A DNA stretch of 64,000 nt, taken from assembly GCA_005217565.1 (NCBI GenBank), contig SJCO01000008.1, forward strand, positions 1 through 64,000, in the 5' to 3' direction. Source of the DNA: Puteibacter caeruleilacunae (GTDB lineage Bacteria; Bacteroidota; Bacteroidia; Bacteroidales; Prolixibacteraceae). Shown piece by piece: positions 53,154 to 62,500 of the stretch (position 1 is the stretch's first letter; each line of letters starts with the position of its first letter). The notes beneath the pieces are model-generated. The model worked only from the letters and a program-made list of their open reading frames with translations, did no database searches and had not been told where the DNA came from. The translations under genes were made by a program, and so were the position numbers.

Positions 53154-54413
53154 ATGAATTCAAGAGAGAAAATATTGGCAGCGATTGCCCATAAGCCAGG
53201 TGTTGAAGTACCCGTCGACATGAGTGCTACACCTAGTTCAGGTATTTCAGCTATTGCTTACTGGAATCTTATTCAACATATTGGTAGAAAAGATCTACCA
53301 GTACAAATATATGATGTAGTTCAACAATTGGCACAGCCTGATATGGACATCATTAATCATTTCGGAATTGATGTTTTAGATATTGGGCGTTGCTTTAATG
53401 AAAGCAGTGATGATTGGGCTCCTATTCAAATGAGTAATAATCAGCAGGGTTTATATCCTAAATGGTTTAAGCCTACTCAACAAGAGGATGGATCGTATAA
53501 ATGTTTCGAAGAAGGTACTGGCCGCTTGTTGGCAATGATGCCTAATGGCGCCACATTCTTCGATCAGACCTATTTCCCTTATGAAAATGGTTTCCCTGAT
53601 AATTATGATGATTTGGATGCCGAGATGAACCGCGTATTATGGGCTCGCTATGCACACAGTCCGTGGGATCATGCACAGGATGATGATTTCTGGACTGCAT
53701 TGCGAGAAAAAGCATTGCATTTGCGACAAACAACCGATAAGGCTCTGATGATTGTATGTGGATGTAATCTTTTCGAATGGGGAACATTCTTACGAAGAAT
53801 GGATAATTTCCTAATGGACCTGATGCTCGATCCTTATAATGTTGAAAAGATGTTAGATGAGTTGCTGAAGCGACATCTTGCAACATTGGAAAAGGTTTGT
53901 GCTGCTGTAGGTGATGTTGTCGATATTATCCGTTTTGGCGATGATTTAGGAACGACTCAAGGTCCGTTTATGGATCCTGAAATATATCGAACATTGTTTA
54001 AGCCTCGCCACAAGATCTTGAATGATTATGTGAAAGCAAATAGTAAGATGCACACGTTTATTCACTCATGTGGTTCTATTTCAATGTTAATGCCTGATTT
54101 GATTGAGGCCGGTATTGAAATCTTTAATCCAGTGCAGACTAATGCCTATCAAATGGAACCAGAATTCCTTAAAAAGGAGTTCGGAGATGCTTGTACCTTC
54201 TGGGGAGGAGGAGTTGAGACTGTCGGAACATTGAATACAGGATCTCCTCAGCAAGTTCAGGAACAGGTGTTAGAGCGTTTGGAGATCATGTCTAAAGGTG
54301 GCGGATTTGTTTTTAATACTGTTCATAATATATTACCTGATGTACCACCAGAGAATATTGTGGCCATGTTTGATGCCGTAAAACAATTTAATAGTAAATT
54401 CAGCAAAAAATAG
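53154..54413 (+). CDS. UroD/MtaA-superfamily protein in a deoxysugar operon
   Basis: The 419-residue TIM-barrel protein belongs to the uroporphyrinogen decarboxylase superfamily: N-terminal MNSREKILAAIAHKPGVEVP, central IIRFGDDLGTTQGPFMDPEIY, zinc-type IHSCGSISMLMPDLIEAG, and C-terminal GGGFVFNTVHNILPDVPPEN. The HxCG motif is the metal site of the methylcobamide:thiol methyltransferase branch (MtaA/CmuA) rather than of heme UroD. The start at 53154 matches the family; an earlier ATG at 53109 adds 15 unmatched residues. No corrinoid protein is beside it. Next to a mutarotase, permease and fucosidase it may act on an O-methylated sugar or another sugar derivative, but the reaction is unknown. 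Confidence 0.75.
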   Translation: MNSREKILAAIAHKPGVEVPVDMSATPSSGISAIAYWNLIQHIGRKDLPVQIYDVVQQLAQPDMDIINHFGIDVLDIGRCFNESSDDWAPIQMSNNQQGLYPKWFKPTQQEDGSYKCFEEGTGRLLAMMPNGATFFDQTYFPYENGFPDNYDDLDAEMNRVLWARYAHSPWDHAQDDDFWTALREKALHLRQTTDKALMIVCGCNLFEWGTFLRRMDNFLMDLMLDPYNVEKMLDELLKRHLATLEKVCAAVGDVVDIIRFGDDLGTTQGPFMDPEIYRTLFKPRHKILNDYVKANSKMHTFIHSCGSISMLMPDLIEAGIEIFNPVQTNAYQMEPEFLKKEFGDACTFWGGGVETVGTLNTGSPQQVQEQVLERLEIMSKGGGFVFNTVHNILPDVPPENIVAMFDAVKQFNSKFSKK

Positions 54414-54418
54414 AAAAC

Positions 54419-54826
54419 ATGGAAGAAATGGTATATATCGAGCAACCAGTAGAAAAAACTCGTAAGCGAGTATGTCTAACGTTAGATCTTAAAAAAGATC
54501 CGGAATTAATTAAACAGTATAAGCATTACCACAAGGCAGAGAACTGCTGGGAAGAGATCGTAGCTGGAATCTCAAAGTCAGGAATTGAGGTGATGGACAT
54601 TTATAATGTCGATGATCGTATGTTTATGATCTGTGAGGTAGATGCTGAAACAAACTTTGATGAAGCCTGGGAGAAGATGGGGACCTATCCTCGACAAGGA
54701 GAATGGGCAGAGCTAATGGCAACATTCCAACATGCCATACCTGGTCATCAGTTGGAATGGGTGAGAATGGAGCAGGTATTCTCTTTAAAAGAGAGTTTAG
54801 CTGCTAAAGGAATTATTAAAGAGTAA
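54419..54826 (+). CDS. rhaM: L-Rhamnose mutarotase family protein
   Basis: The 135-residue ferredoxin-like dimer-type protein has the RhaM/DUF718 pattern: RKRVCLTLDLKKDPELIKQYKHYH, then GIEVMDIYNVDDRMFMICEV and a C-terminal LEWVRMEQVF. RhaM interconverts alpha and beta pyranose forms of L-rhamnose; relatives act on other 6-deoxyhexoses such as L-fucose. It begins five bases after the UroD-like stop, suggesting co-translation, and supports the view that this locus handles a 6-deoxysugar. A 13-bp hairpin follows before the GH29 gene. Confidence 0.85.
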   Translation: MEEMVYIEQPVEKTRKRVCLTLDLKKDPELIKQYKHYHKAENCWEEIVAGISKSGIEVMDIYNVDDRMFMICEVDAETNFDEAWEKMGTYPRQGEWAELMATFQHAIPGHQLEWVRMEQVFSLKESLAAKGIIKE

Positions 54827-54833
54827 CGAATAA

Positions 54834-54875
54834 GAATTCCTGAATGTAATTAAATGCTTAATCATTCAGGAATTC
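54834..54875 (+). promoter_or_regulatory. Intercistronic hairpin before GH29
   Basis: GAATTCCTGAATG (54834-54846) and CATTCAGGAATTC (54863-54875) form a perfect 13-bp stem with a 16-base loop. It ends nine bases before the GH29 ATG and is followed by A residues, not T, so it is not a standard terminator in this direction. It may set the level or stability of the downstream message. Confidence 0.5.
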
Positions 54876-54884
54876 AAAAAATAA

Positions 54885-56723
54885 ATGCAAATGAGATATA
54901 TTGTACTAATACTTCTATGTTTATCTATATCTGTGGCTAATGCACAGTTGAGTGGTGGTGGAGATTTAAATCCTGATCTAAAGGCCCCTAAAAAGGCCCA
55001 GGAAAAATGGATGGACCTACGTGTTGGATTAAGTGTACACTGGGGGCCATCTTCTTTGGGAGGAAAGGAAATTAGTTGGTCACGTGACCATCAGATTCCA
55101 AAGGAAGAATATGACAACTATTATAAAGTATTTAATCCAGATAAGTTTGATGCCAATGAGTGGGCTGAATTGATGAACCGTTGGGGAATCAAATACATGG
55201 CACCAACAGCAAAGCATCATGATGGTTTCTGTTTGTGGTTTTCCGATTACTCTGATTATGATATGGAAAATGCTGCTTTAAAGATTGATATCATGAAGGA
55301 GCTTTCTAAGGCATGTAAAAAGCATGGTATCATGTTTGGCTCCTACTATTCAAATCTTGACTGGTATCATCCTGATTGGGCACCATACAACTATGGAGGA
55401 CCTGGAAAGTTGTTCAAAAAACAAGACGATAGTCCTAATCTTGAGCGCTATTTTAAGTTCTTCGAAAATCAATGTATAGAGTTGATTAAGAAATATGATC
55501 TGGAGTTTATTCAGTTTGATGGAGAATGGGATTCAACCTATACCCATGAAGTTGGTTCTCGCTTGTATCGTCGTTTTCACGAGGTAAAACCTGATATCCT
55601 GTTGAACTCTAGAATTGACATAGGAAGAAGGGCTGCCGGACATGGTAACCACCTACATTTGGATGGATTAAAATATGCTGGTGATTATCAGGATAGAGAG
55701 CGCTTGGTAAACTATGGTAATAATGTGATTTCATGGCTTGATCATCCGTGGCAGGCTTGGGTAACCATTGACAAAAGACAGTGGTCGTACAACAAAACAC
55801 CAAAATTGATGAATGCTGATGAGCTTATTCGCGACATGGTAAGTGTTGTTGGTAATAACGGAAACTACATGATCAATTTAGGACCTCGTCCTGATGGTAG
55901 TTTTGAGGCAGAGCAAATAGCCTTGATGGATGAATTGGGAGCCTGGTTAAAGAAACATGGTGAAGCTATTTACAAAACCCGAGGAGGACCTTTTTATCCA
56001 TTTGAAAAAGGAGTGAGTACAAGAAAAGGCAAGAAAGCTTGGGTTATGATTAATGATAAGAATGCAGATAAGGTCATTCTTCCTGAGCTTGAGCAAAAGA
56101 TTGTAAGTGCAAAATTATTTGGAACAAAGCAGGATGTAAAAGTTGATCAAGATGAAAAATCTACTGTCTTTCATTTAAAAGGAGTAGAGTATGATGGACC
56201 AGTTACTGTTATTGAACTTAAGTTTGCAAACAACGTGGAAATGGTTAAAAGTCGTATTGCTCCTAGTGAGTTCGAACTTACCGGGGCAAAGCGATTGATT
56301 GATGGTGTTTCTTATACAGTGAGTTCTAAACTAAAGAATACACATTCAGAAGAGAAAGCTAAGAACTTGCTGAATAATGAGGATGTTGATGATTTTGCAT
56401 TCCATACAGATAAAGAACAAAATCCTCATATCATTATCGATCTTGGCGCAGAGCAGACTGTTGATGGTATGATCATTAAGAACAGAATAGGACGTTGGAG
56501 CGAACGATCAAAAGGACTTACTGTGTGGACATCAAAAGATGGAAAGTTGTGGGAGAAATCCTGGAGCGCTGCCGACGTTAAGAAAGTCTGGAATGTGAAT
56601 TTTACGACTAAGTCGATGGGAGCAGAGATTAGTGGAAAGAAAATGAAGTATATAAAAGTTGGTCTTTCAGGAACAAACCCTGAGTATTTCCATTTAAATA
56701 AAATCGAGGTGTACGGTAGGTAG
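54885..56723 (+). CDS. GH29 alpha-L-fucosidase with C-terminal F5/8-type domain
   Basis: The 612-residue secreted protein has a signal peptide cleaved after residue 20 (VANA-QL) and a GH29 TIM barrel: WMDLRVGLSVHWGPSSLGG, YMAPTAKHHDGFCLWFS, and the nucleophile D212 in LEFIQFDGEWD. A linker and a small beta-sandwich follow, then a discoidin-like F5/8 type C domain (about 490-612, PHIIIDLGAEQTVDGMIIKN to HLNKIEVYGR) likely to bind carbohydrate. It is a retaining fucosidase releasing alpha-linked L-fucose. It is the last gene of the permease/UroD-like/RhaM cluster. Confidence 0.92.
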   Translation: MQMRYIVLILLCLSISVANAQLSGGGDLNPDLKAPKKAQEKWMDLRVGLSVHWGPSSLGGKEISWSRDHQIPKEEYDNYYKVFNPDKFDANEWAELMNRWGIKYMAPTAKHHDGFCLWFSDYSDYDMENAALKIDIMKELSKACKKHGIMFGSYYSNLDWYHPDWAPYNYGGPGKLFKKQDDSPNLERYFKFFENQCIELIKKYDLEFIQFDGEWDSTYTHEVGSRLYRRFHEVKPDILLNSRIDIGRRAAGHGNHLHLDGLKYAGDYQDRERLVNYGNNVISWLDHPWQAWVTIDKRQWSYNKTPKLMNADELIRDMVSVVGNNGNYMINLGPRPDGSFEAEQIALMDELGAWLKKHGEAIYKTRGGPFYPFEKGVSTRKGKKAWVMINDKNADKVILPELEQKIVSAKLFGTKQDVKVDQDEKSTVFHLKGVEYDGPVTVIELKFANNVEMVKSRIAPSEFELTGAKRLIDGVSYTVSSKLKNTHSEEKAKNLLNNEDVDDFAFHTDKEQNPHIIIDLGAEQTVDGMIIKNRIGRWSERSKGLTVWTSKDGKLWEKSWSAADVKKVWNVNFTTKSMGAEISGKKMKYIKVGLSGTNPEYFHLNKIEVYGR

Positions 56724-56759
56724 ATTAAGCGTGTAAAATTGAATTCAAAGCTTGATTTA

Positions 56760-56790
56760 TTGAATATTTACCATATTACCTGTACTTTTG
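56760..56790 (+). promoter_or_regulatory. Promoter of the PhnA-like gene
   Basis: TTG at 56760-56762 and TACTTTTG at 56783-56790 are separated by exactly 20 bases, a textbook Bacteroidota promoter. The leader to the ATG at 56874 is about 75 bases and contains a small TCCCT/AGGGA hairpin. Confidence 0.8.
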
Positions 56791-56873
56791 CGCACTCTTT
56801 TGACAAAAAATAGAAATGATAAAGATCCCTATCACCTAATAAGTGAAGGGACCTCAAATAAATTAATAGTATA

Positions 56874-57452
56874 ATGAGTGTAGAAAAAGAATTACAAAAG
56901 CGCAGTGGATCAACATGCGAACTTTGTGGTGCAACTGATAATCTATCAGTATATGAAGTAGCTCCTTCTGATAGTACAGCAAATCAGTGTATTTTGGTTT
57001 GTAATACTTGTAAAGAGCAAATTGAAGATGCTGAAAAGATGGATGCTAACCACTGGAGATGCTTGAACGATAGTATGTGGAGCCAGGAGGCTGCAGTTCA
57101 GGTTGTAGCATGGCGTATGTTAAATCGTCTTAAAGCTGAAGGGTGGCCTCAAGATCTTTTAGATATGCTTTATCTTGAAGAGGATGTTCTTGAATGGGCA
57201 AAAGCTACCGGAGAAGGTGATGAAGATGAGGATGCAGTTAAGCATATCGATAGCAATGGAGCAGTTCTAAAAGCTGGTGATAGTGTTGTATTGATCAAAG
57301 ACCTTAACGTTAAAGGTGGTGGATTTACAGCTAAGCGAGGTACAGCAGTTCGTAATATCTCATTGGTTCACGACAATCCTGAGCACATCGAAGGACGTGT
57401 AAGCGGTCAGCAAATTGTGATTCTTACCAAATATGTGAAGAAGTCGAATTAA
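56874..57452 (+). CDS. PhnA/YjdM-like zinc-ribbon protein
   Basis: The 192-residue protein starts with a zinc ribbon (CELCGATDNLSVYEV, then VCNTCKEQIED) and ends in the PhnA SH3-like domain (VLKAGDSVVLIKDLNVKGGG through GQQIVILTKYVKKS). The name alkylphosphonate uptake protein is historical; the true function of YjdM proteins is not established. Length and domain order are normal. It is monocistronic with its own promoter and terminator. Confidence 0.88.
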   Translation: MSVEKELQKRSGSTCELCGATDNLSVYEVAPSDSTANQCILVCNTCKEQIEDAEKMDANHWRCLNDSMWSQEAAVQVVAWRMLNRLKAEGWPQDLLDMLYLEEDVLEWAKATGEGDEDEDAVKHIDSNGAVLKAGDSVVLIKDLNVKGGGFTAKRGTAVRNISLVHDNPEHIEGRVSGQQIVILTKYVKKSN

Positions 57453-57472
57453 GACTACTCATTTATAATTTA

Positions 57473-57511
57473 CAAAGCCAATCGGTATTTATCGGTTGGC
57501 TTTGTTGTTTT
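57473..57511 (+). terminator. Terminator after the PhnA-like gene
   Basis: ACAAAGCCAA (57473-57482) and TTGGCTTTGT (57497-57506) form a perfect 10-bp stem followed by TGTTTTAT. Confidence 0.8.
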
Positions 57512-57649
57512 ATATGCACCTGTAATTGCAAGTAAATCAGTCTCGTAAAAAGAATCTTTAACGTATCTTTTACGCTGAATATGCATCTTTTAATCAATCC
57601 TTCTCTTCATGTCTTATATTTTTATCGTCTGTTCCCCTATGGTATACGT

Positions 57650-58204
57650 ATGAAGATTGAAGACAAACTTATCTTAGCAGAAATCAAAAAAGGTAATGAA
57701 GAGGTGTTTAGACATCTGTTCAAAGAATATCATTTAATAATGCTTCGTTTTGCCGAAGGATATGTGTATGATCGGAATGCTTGTGAAGATATTGTGCAAG
57801 CGGTATTTATTCGCTTTTGGCAACAAGCTGGAGCTATTGAAGAATACAATTCTATCCGATCTTACTTGTATAAATCAGTTCAAAATCAATGCCTGAATCA
57901 TATACGTGATCTAAAAATCTACGATAGTCACCGCATCTTTTTCCTTGAAGGAGTTATGAATGCAAATGATCAGTATCTGGATGAAGAGGAAGATTTGTCC
58001 AAAGAAATTCGTGTGGCTTTGCAGTCATTACCATCAGCCATGCAAGATATCTTCATGGCCAAATACATGGAAGGCAAAAAAGTTGTAGAAATAGCCCGGG
58101 AATTTAATGTTTCAGAGAATACAGTTAAGACTCAATTAAAAAGAGCACGAAAAAAAATGCAACAGAAGTTGTTGGAAACCACCACTTTGAATTTTTTTCT
58201 TTAA
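57650..58204 (+). CDS. ECF sigma factor of the second SusC system
   Basis: The 184-residue protein has region 2 (NEEVFRHLFKEYHLIMLRFA to DIVQAVFIRFWQQ) and region 4 (LPSAMQDIFMAKYMEGKKVVEIAREFNVSENTVKTQLKRA). The start MKIEDKLILAEIKKGNEEVF is preferred over an ATG 69 bases upstream, whose extra residues are hydrophobic and unlike the family. The fecR gene follows after 69 bases, the usual close spacing, in contrast with the first sigma/FecR pair. The sigma factor probably drives the downstream susCD genes on a signal through FecR. Confidence 0.9.
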   Translation: MKIEDKLILAEIKKGNEEVFRHLFKEYHLIMLRFAEGYVYDRNACEDIVQAVFIRFWQQAGAIEEYNSIRSYLYKSVQNQCLNHIRDLKIYDSHRIFFLEGVMNANDQYLDEEEDLSKEIRVALQSLPSAMQDIFMAKYMEGKKVVEIAREFNVSENTVKTQLKRARKKMQQKLLETTTLNFFL

Positions 58205-58273
58205 TTTTTTTAATTGCTTGTCACCCTTTTTTCATTTGGGCGGTGTCGTTAACGTGAACGATGGAGTTTAAAA

Positions 58274-59419
58274 ATGAAAAAAGAAGAGAAAAATATTGAA
58301 TCGTCGGATATTTGGTTATCCATTCACAACAAGCTTGATGAAGAGGGAGAAGAGAATCTTGTGAAATGGTTGACCAAGAGTGAACGTCATAGAGATTACT
58401 ACAGTAATGCAAAGGAATACTATGAATCTTCCTCTGACTTTGATAAGGTGCCTGTAAAGTCTCAATCTATATATTACCAGGTACAAAAGCGAATTAACTC
58501 CAAGCGACGCTTGTTGTTTGTTGGACGTGTAGCTTCAGCTATTACTGTCCTGATCTCCTTAGTTTATGGAGGGTATTATATTCTTGACAATACCAGAAAT
58601 GAAGAACCAGAGATTCTTGCAGGAAGCAGCAAAGCAACATTAATCCTTGAAAACGGTAAAAAAGTAGATCTCGGATCAACAGAACCTTTGAAAATTAAAC
58701 AAGGCAGAACTGTTGTTGAAGCCTCGCAAAAGAATATTAGCTATAAAAAAACGGTTAAAAAGAAGAGCCGCAAAGAAAGAATCAATCAACTGGATATACC
58801 TGTAGGAGGTGAATTCTTCCTTACATTGAGTGATGGCACGAAAGTATGGCTCAATTCAGCATCTAAACTAAAATATCCGGTCAACTTTATTAAGAAACAG
58901 CGAATTGTTGAGCTCGAAGGAGAGGCTTTCTTTGAAGTAGCGAAGGATTCTATACATCCGTTTATTGTTAAGACGAGAGATCAGGAGATTAGAGTGCTGG
59001 GAACACAGTACAATGTAAGCGCTTATGCTGATGATATAATTGTTAAAACCACATTGGTTGAAGGATCCGTAGAGGTAAGATTGAACAATACTACAGAAAA
59101 TTACTTACTGAAACCTTCAGAACAATTGGTGTTGAATAGAGAAACAAAACAGTGTGAAACAAGGGTGGTTGATACCGATACATTTATCTCTTGGAAAAAC
59201 GGTGAATATTTCTTCGTAAACCAACCTCTTCACGAAATCTTTAAAGTGCTAAGTCGCTGGTACGATTTTCAACCAATATTCATAAAAGAAGAAGCCAAGA
59301 CAGCCCGCTTCACAGGAAGCTTACACCGACAAACAAAACTGAACACTATACTGGAAATAATAGAGAAAACGCAAAACCTAAAAATTGAAGTACATGAGAA
59401 AAACTTGATTATTAACTAA
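58274..59419 (+). CDS. FecR-family anti-sigma factor of the second system
   Basis: The 381-residue protein has a cytoplasmic N-terminus, one transmembrane helix (about 80-104, FVGRVASAITVLISLVYGGYYI), a periplasmic FecR domain (NQLDIPVGGEFFLTLSDGTK...VWLNSASKLKYP) and a C-terminal DUF4974-like domain (FFVNQPLHEIFKVLSRWYDF...EKNLIIN). Its expected partners are the sigma factor at 57650 and the STN domain of the SusC at 59507. A hairpin lies between it and susC. Confidence 0.9.
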   Translation: MKKEEKNIESSDIWLSIHNKLDEEGEENLVKWLTKSERHRDYYSNAKEYYESSSDFDKVPVKSQSIYYQVQKRINSKRRLLFVGRVASAITVLISLVYGGYYILDNTRNEEPEILAGSSKATLILENGKKVDLGSTEPLKIKQGRTVVEASQKNISYKKTVKKKSRKERINQLDIPVGGEFFLTLSDGTKVWLNSASKLKYPVNFIKKQRIVELEGEAFFEVAKDSIHPFIVKTRDQEIRVLGTQYNVSAYADDIIVKTTLVEGSVEVRLNNTTENYLLKPSEQLVLNRETKQCETRVVDTDTFISWKNGEYFFVNQPLHEIFKVLSRWYDFQPIFIKEEAKTARFTGSLHRQTKLNTILEIIEKTQNLKIEVHEKNLIIN

Positions 59420-59431
59420 CTAAAAAAACAA

Positions 59432-59463
59432 AAGCGGATAAGTACTGCCATACCGATCCGCTT
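59432..59463 (+). promoter_or_regulatory. Intercistronic hairpin before second susC
   Basis: AAGCGGAT (59432-59439) and ATCCGCTT (59456-59463) form a perfect 8-bp stem with a 16-base loop. It ends 43 bases before the susC ATG, matching the 42-base distance of the hairpin in the first system although the sequences differ. Confidence 0.55.
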
Positions 59464-59506
59464 AGAGTGTGTTTAAACAAAGTGTTTAAAATTCAATGTC
59501 AAATTT

Positions 59507-62500
59507 ATGAAAAAAAAATTAATGTTTCTGCCCGAAGCAATTGGGCGGAGAGTATTGTTACGTATGAAGATTACAATTCTACTCTTGCTCTGTATTGTTA
59601 TTCAGAGTAATGCGAGTATTTATTCACAGAACACAAAATTGTCGGTCGACATGAAAGATGCGACAATTGATGAAATACTGGTTCACTTTGATAAGCAGAG
59701 TGAGTTTCAGTTTTTCTATCAGGCTGACCTGTTCGAAAACGAGGCAAAGATGAGTGTCCGAGAAAAGGATATTCTCATTGAAGAGTTTTTGAAGAACTAT
59801 CTTGAACCTAATGGCTATCAATATGAGATAAAGGATAAAACAATTATTCTCTCAAAGGCCCCTAAAACCGAGCCCAATGCTGTAAAAAAAGAGGATGGTG
59901 ATAAAGTAGGCGGAAAGGTTACCGATTCTGAAGGTGTTGCCATGCCTGGAGTTACCATTACTGTTCTTGGCCAGACAAAAGGTGTTATTACTGATATCGA
60001 TGGTAAATTTGAGATTACCGGGATTAAACCTAACGATAAGCTGGTCTTCTCGTTTATTGGAATGGAATCACAGATTGTTGATGTAGGCAATCAAACCAAA
60101 TTTAAAGTTGTACTGAAAGAAAAAGCTGAAGAGCTTGATGATATCACTGTAGTTGCTTTTGGTAAGCAGAAGAAAGAGAGTGTTATTGCCTCTATCGAAA
60201 CAGTTGATGTTTCTGATTTGAAAGTACCATCAAGTAATTTAACTACTGCACTAGCCGGACAAATGTCGGGTATTATTTCTTACCAGCGAAGTGGTGAGCC
60301 AGGTGAGGATAATGCCGAATTCTTTGTGCGTGGTGTTACTACGTTTGGATACAAAAAAGATCCACTGATTCTGATTGATGGTGTAGAGCTTACATCTGAC
60401 GATTTGGCTCGCCTGCAGACCGATGATATTGCTAGCTTCTCAATCATGAAGGATGCTACAGCAACTGCTTTGTATGGTGCACGTGGAGCAAATGGTGTTA
60501 TCCTGGTAACCACCAAAGAAGGTAAAGAAGGTAAAGCCAAGGTATCGGTACGTTACGAAAGCTCTTTGTCGGCTCCTACTCAAGAGGTTGATCTTGCTGA
60601 TCCTATCACGTATATGAAAATGCACAATGAGGCTGTAAAGACCAGGAATCCGTTTGGTACATTACCTTACAGTCGCGATAAGATCGAACAAACTATTGCA
60701 GGAGGAGATCCTAATATCTATCCGGTAACCGATTGGTATAACATGTTGTTTAAGGATCATACCCTTAATCAGCGCTTAAACTTTAACGTAAATGGTGGAG
60801 GAAAAGTAGCCCGCTATTATATGGCTGCATCCTATACGCAGGATAATGGTATTTTAAAGGTCGACAATCGCAATAACTTTAATAATAACATTAACCTGAA
60901 TAAGTATCTTTTACGTTCAAATATCAACGTAAATCTATCTAAAACAACAGAGGTAGTATTTCGTTTTCAAGCAACCATGGATGATTACGAAGGTCCGCTT
61001 GATGGAGGTAGTGGTTTGTACAATAAAGTGATGCGTACCAATCCCGTGTTATTTCCTGCTTACTTTGAACCTGATGAGGCGAACAAGTATAAAGAGCGAA
61101 TCTTGTTTGGTAACTACGATCAAGGGAATTATATCAATCCTTACGCCGACATGGTGAAAGGTTATAAGGATAAAGATAAATCACGACTACTAGCTCAGTT
61201 TGAGATCAAGCAAGACCTGAATAAGTTTGTTGATGGATTATCGGCAAGAGCCATGTTCAATATGAACCGTATCTCTGAGTTCGATATCAGTCGCTTTTAT
61301 AAGCCATATTACTACACTGTTGGTGCCTATGATAAAGACGCAGGAATCTATGAATTAGATGCATTGAATCCAGATGAAGGAACTGATTACCTTGAGTACG
61401 ATGAAGGTGATAAGAAAATTTCAAAGACCTATTATGCCGAAGTTGCAGTTAATTACAACAAGAAATTTGCTGAAAAGAATAATGTTAGTGGATTGCTTGT
61501 ATTTACTGCCAGAGAAAAGCTAAATGCTAATCCAGGTTCATTAGAAAAGTCTCTACCATATCGAAATATGGGATTATCTGGTCGTTTCACCTATTCATAC
61601 GATTCAAGATACTTCGCCGAGTTTAACTTCGGATATAATGGTTCTGAACGATTCTCTGAGGACTCACGCTTTGGATTCTTTCCATCAGCAGGATTGGGTT
61701 ACCTGATCTCTAACGAACCTTTCTGGAGTAACATTGAGCACGTAATTAGCAAGTTAAAGTTTAAAGGTACCTATGGAATGGTAGGTAACGATGCTATTGG
61801 TAGTGCTGATGATCGTTTCTTCTACTTATCGAATGTTAATATGAGTGATGGTGGTAGAGGTGCCAGATTTGGAACTTTCCGTGATTATAAACGTGATGGA
61901 ATTAGCATCAAGCGTTACGAAAATCCTGATGTAAGTTGGGAAACTGCTTACAAGTTAAATGTAGGTTTTGAAATGCAACTGTACAAGAGTTTGGATATTC
62001 AGGCAGACTATTTCCACGAGCGTCGTGAAAATATCTTGATGAGTCGTGCTTCTATTCCTCAAACCATGGGACTTGAGGCTAGTCTGAAAGCTAACGTAGG
62101 TAAAGCGAAAGCACAAGGTTTTGATATGTCAGTTGATTATAATAAGCGATTCTCTAATGGTATGTGGATGACTGGTAGAGGTAACTTCACCTATGCTACA
62201 AGTGAATACCTGTTCTATGAGGAGCCTGACTATTCAAGTACTCCATGGAGATCAAAAATTGGTCAAAAATTAGGGCAGCAATGGGGATATATTGCTGAAA
62301 GATTGTTTATTGATGAACGTGATGTTGCTAACTCTCCTAAGCAGTTTGGCGACTATGCTGCTGGGGATATTAAGTATCGCGATATCAATGAAGATGGAAA
62401 AATAAGTGACCTTGATCAGGTGCCTATTGGTTATCCTACACGACCAGAGATTGTGTATGGTGCAGGTTTGTCATTCGGATATAAAAACTTCGACTTCTCA

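Noticed and set aside
53154-54413. Heme-biosynthetic uroporphyrinogen decarboxylase (hemE)
   Set aside because: The HxCG metal motif and the sugar-operon context point to the MtaA/CmuA branch, and no heme genes are nearby.
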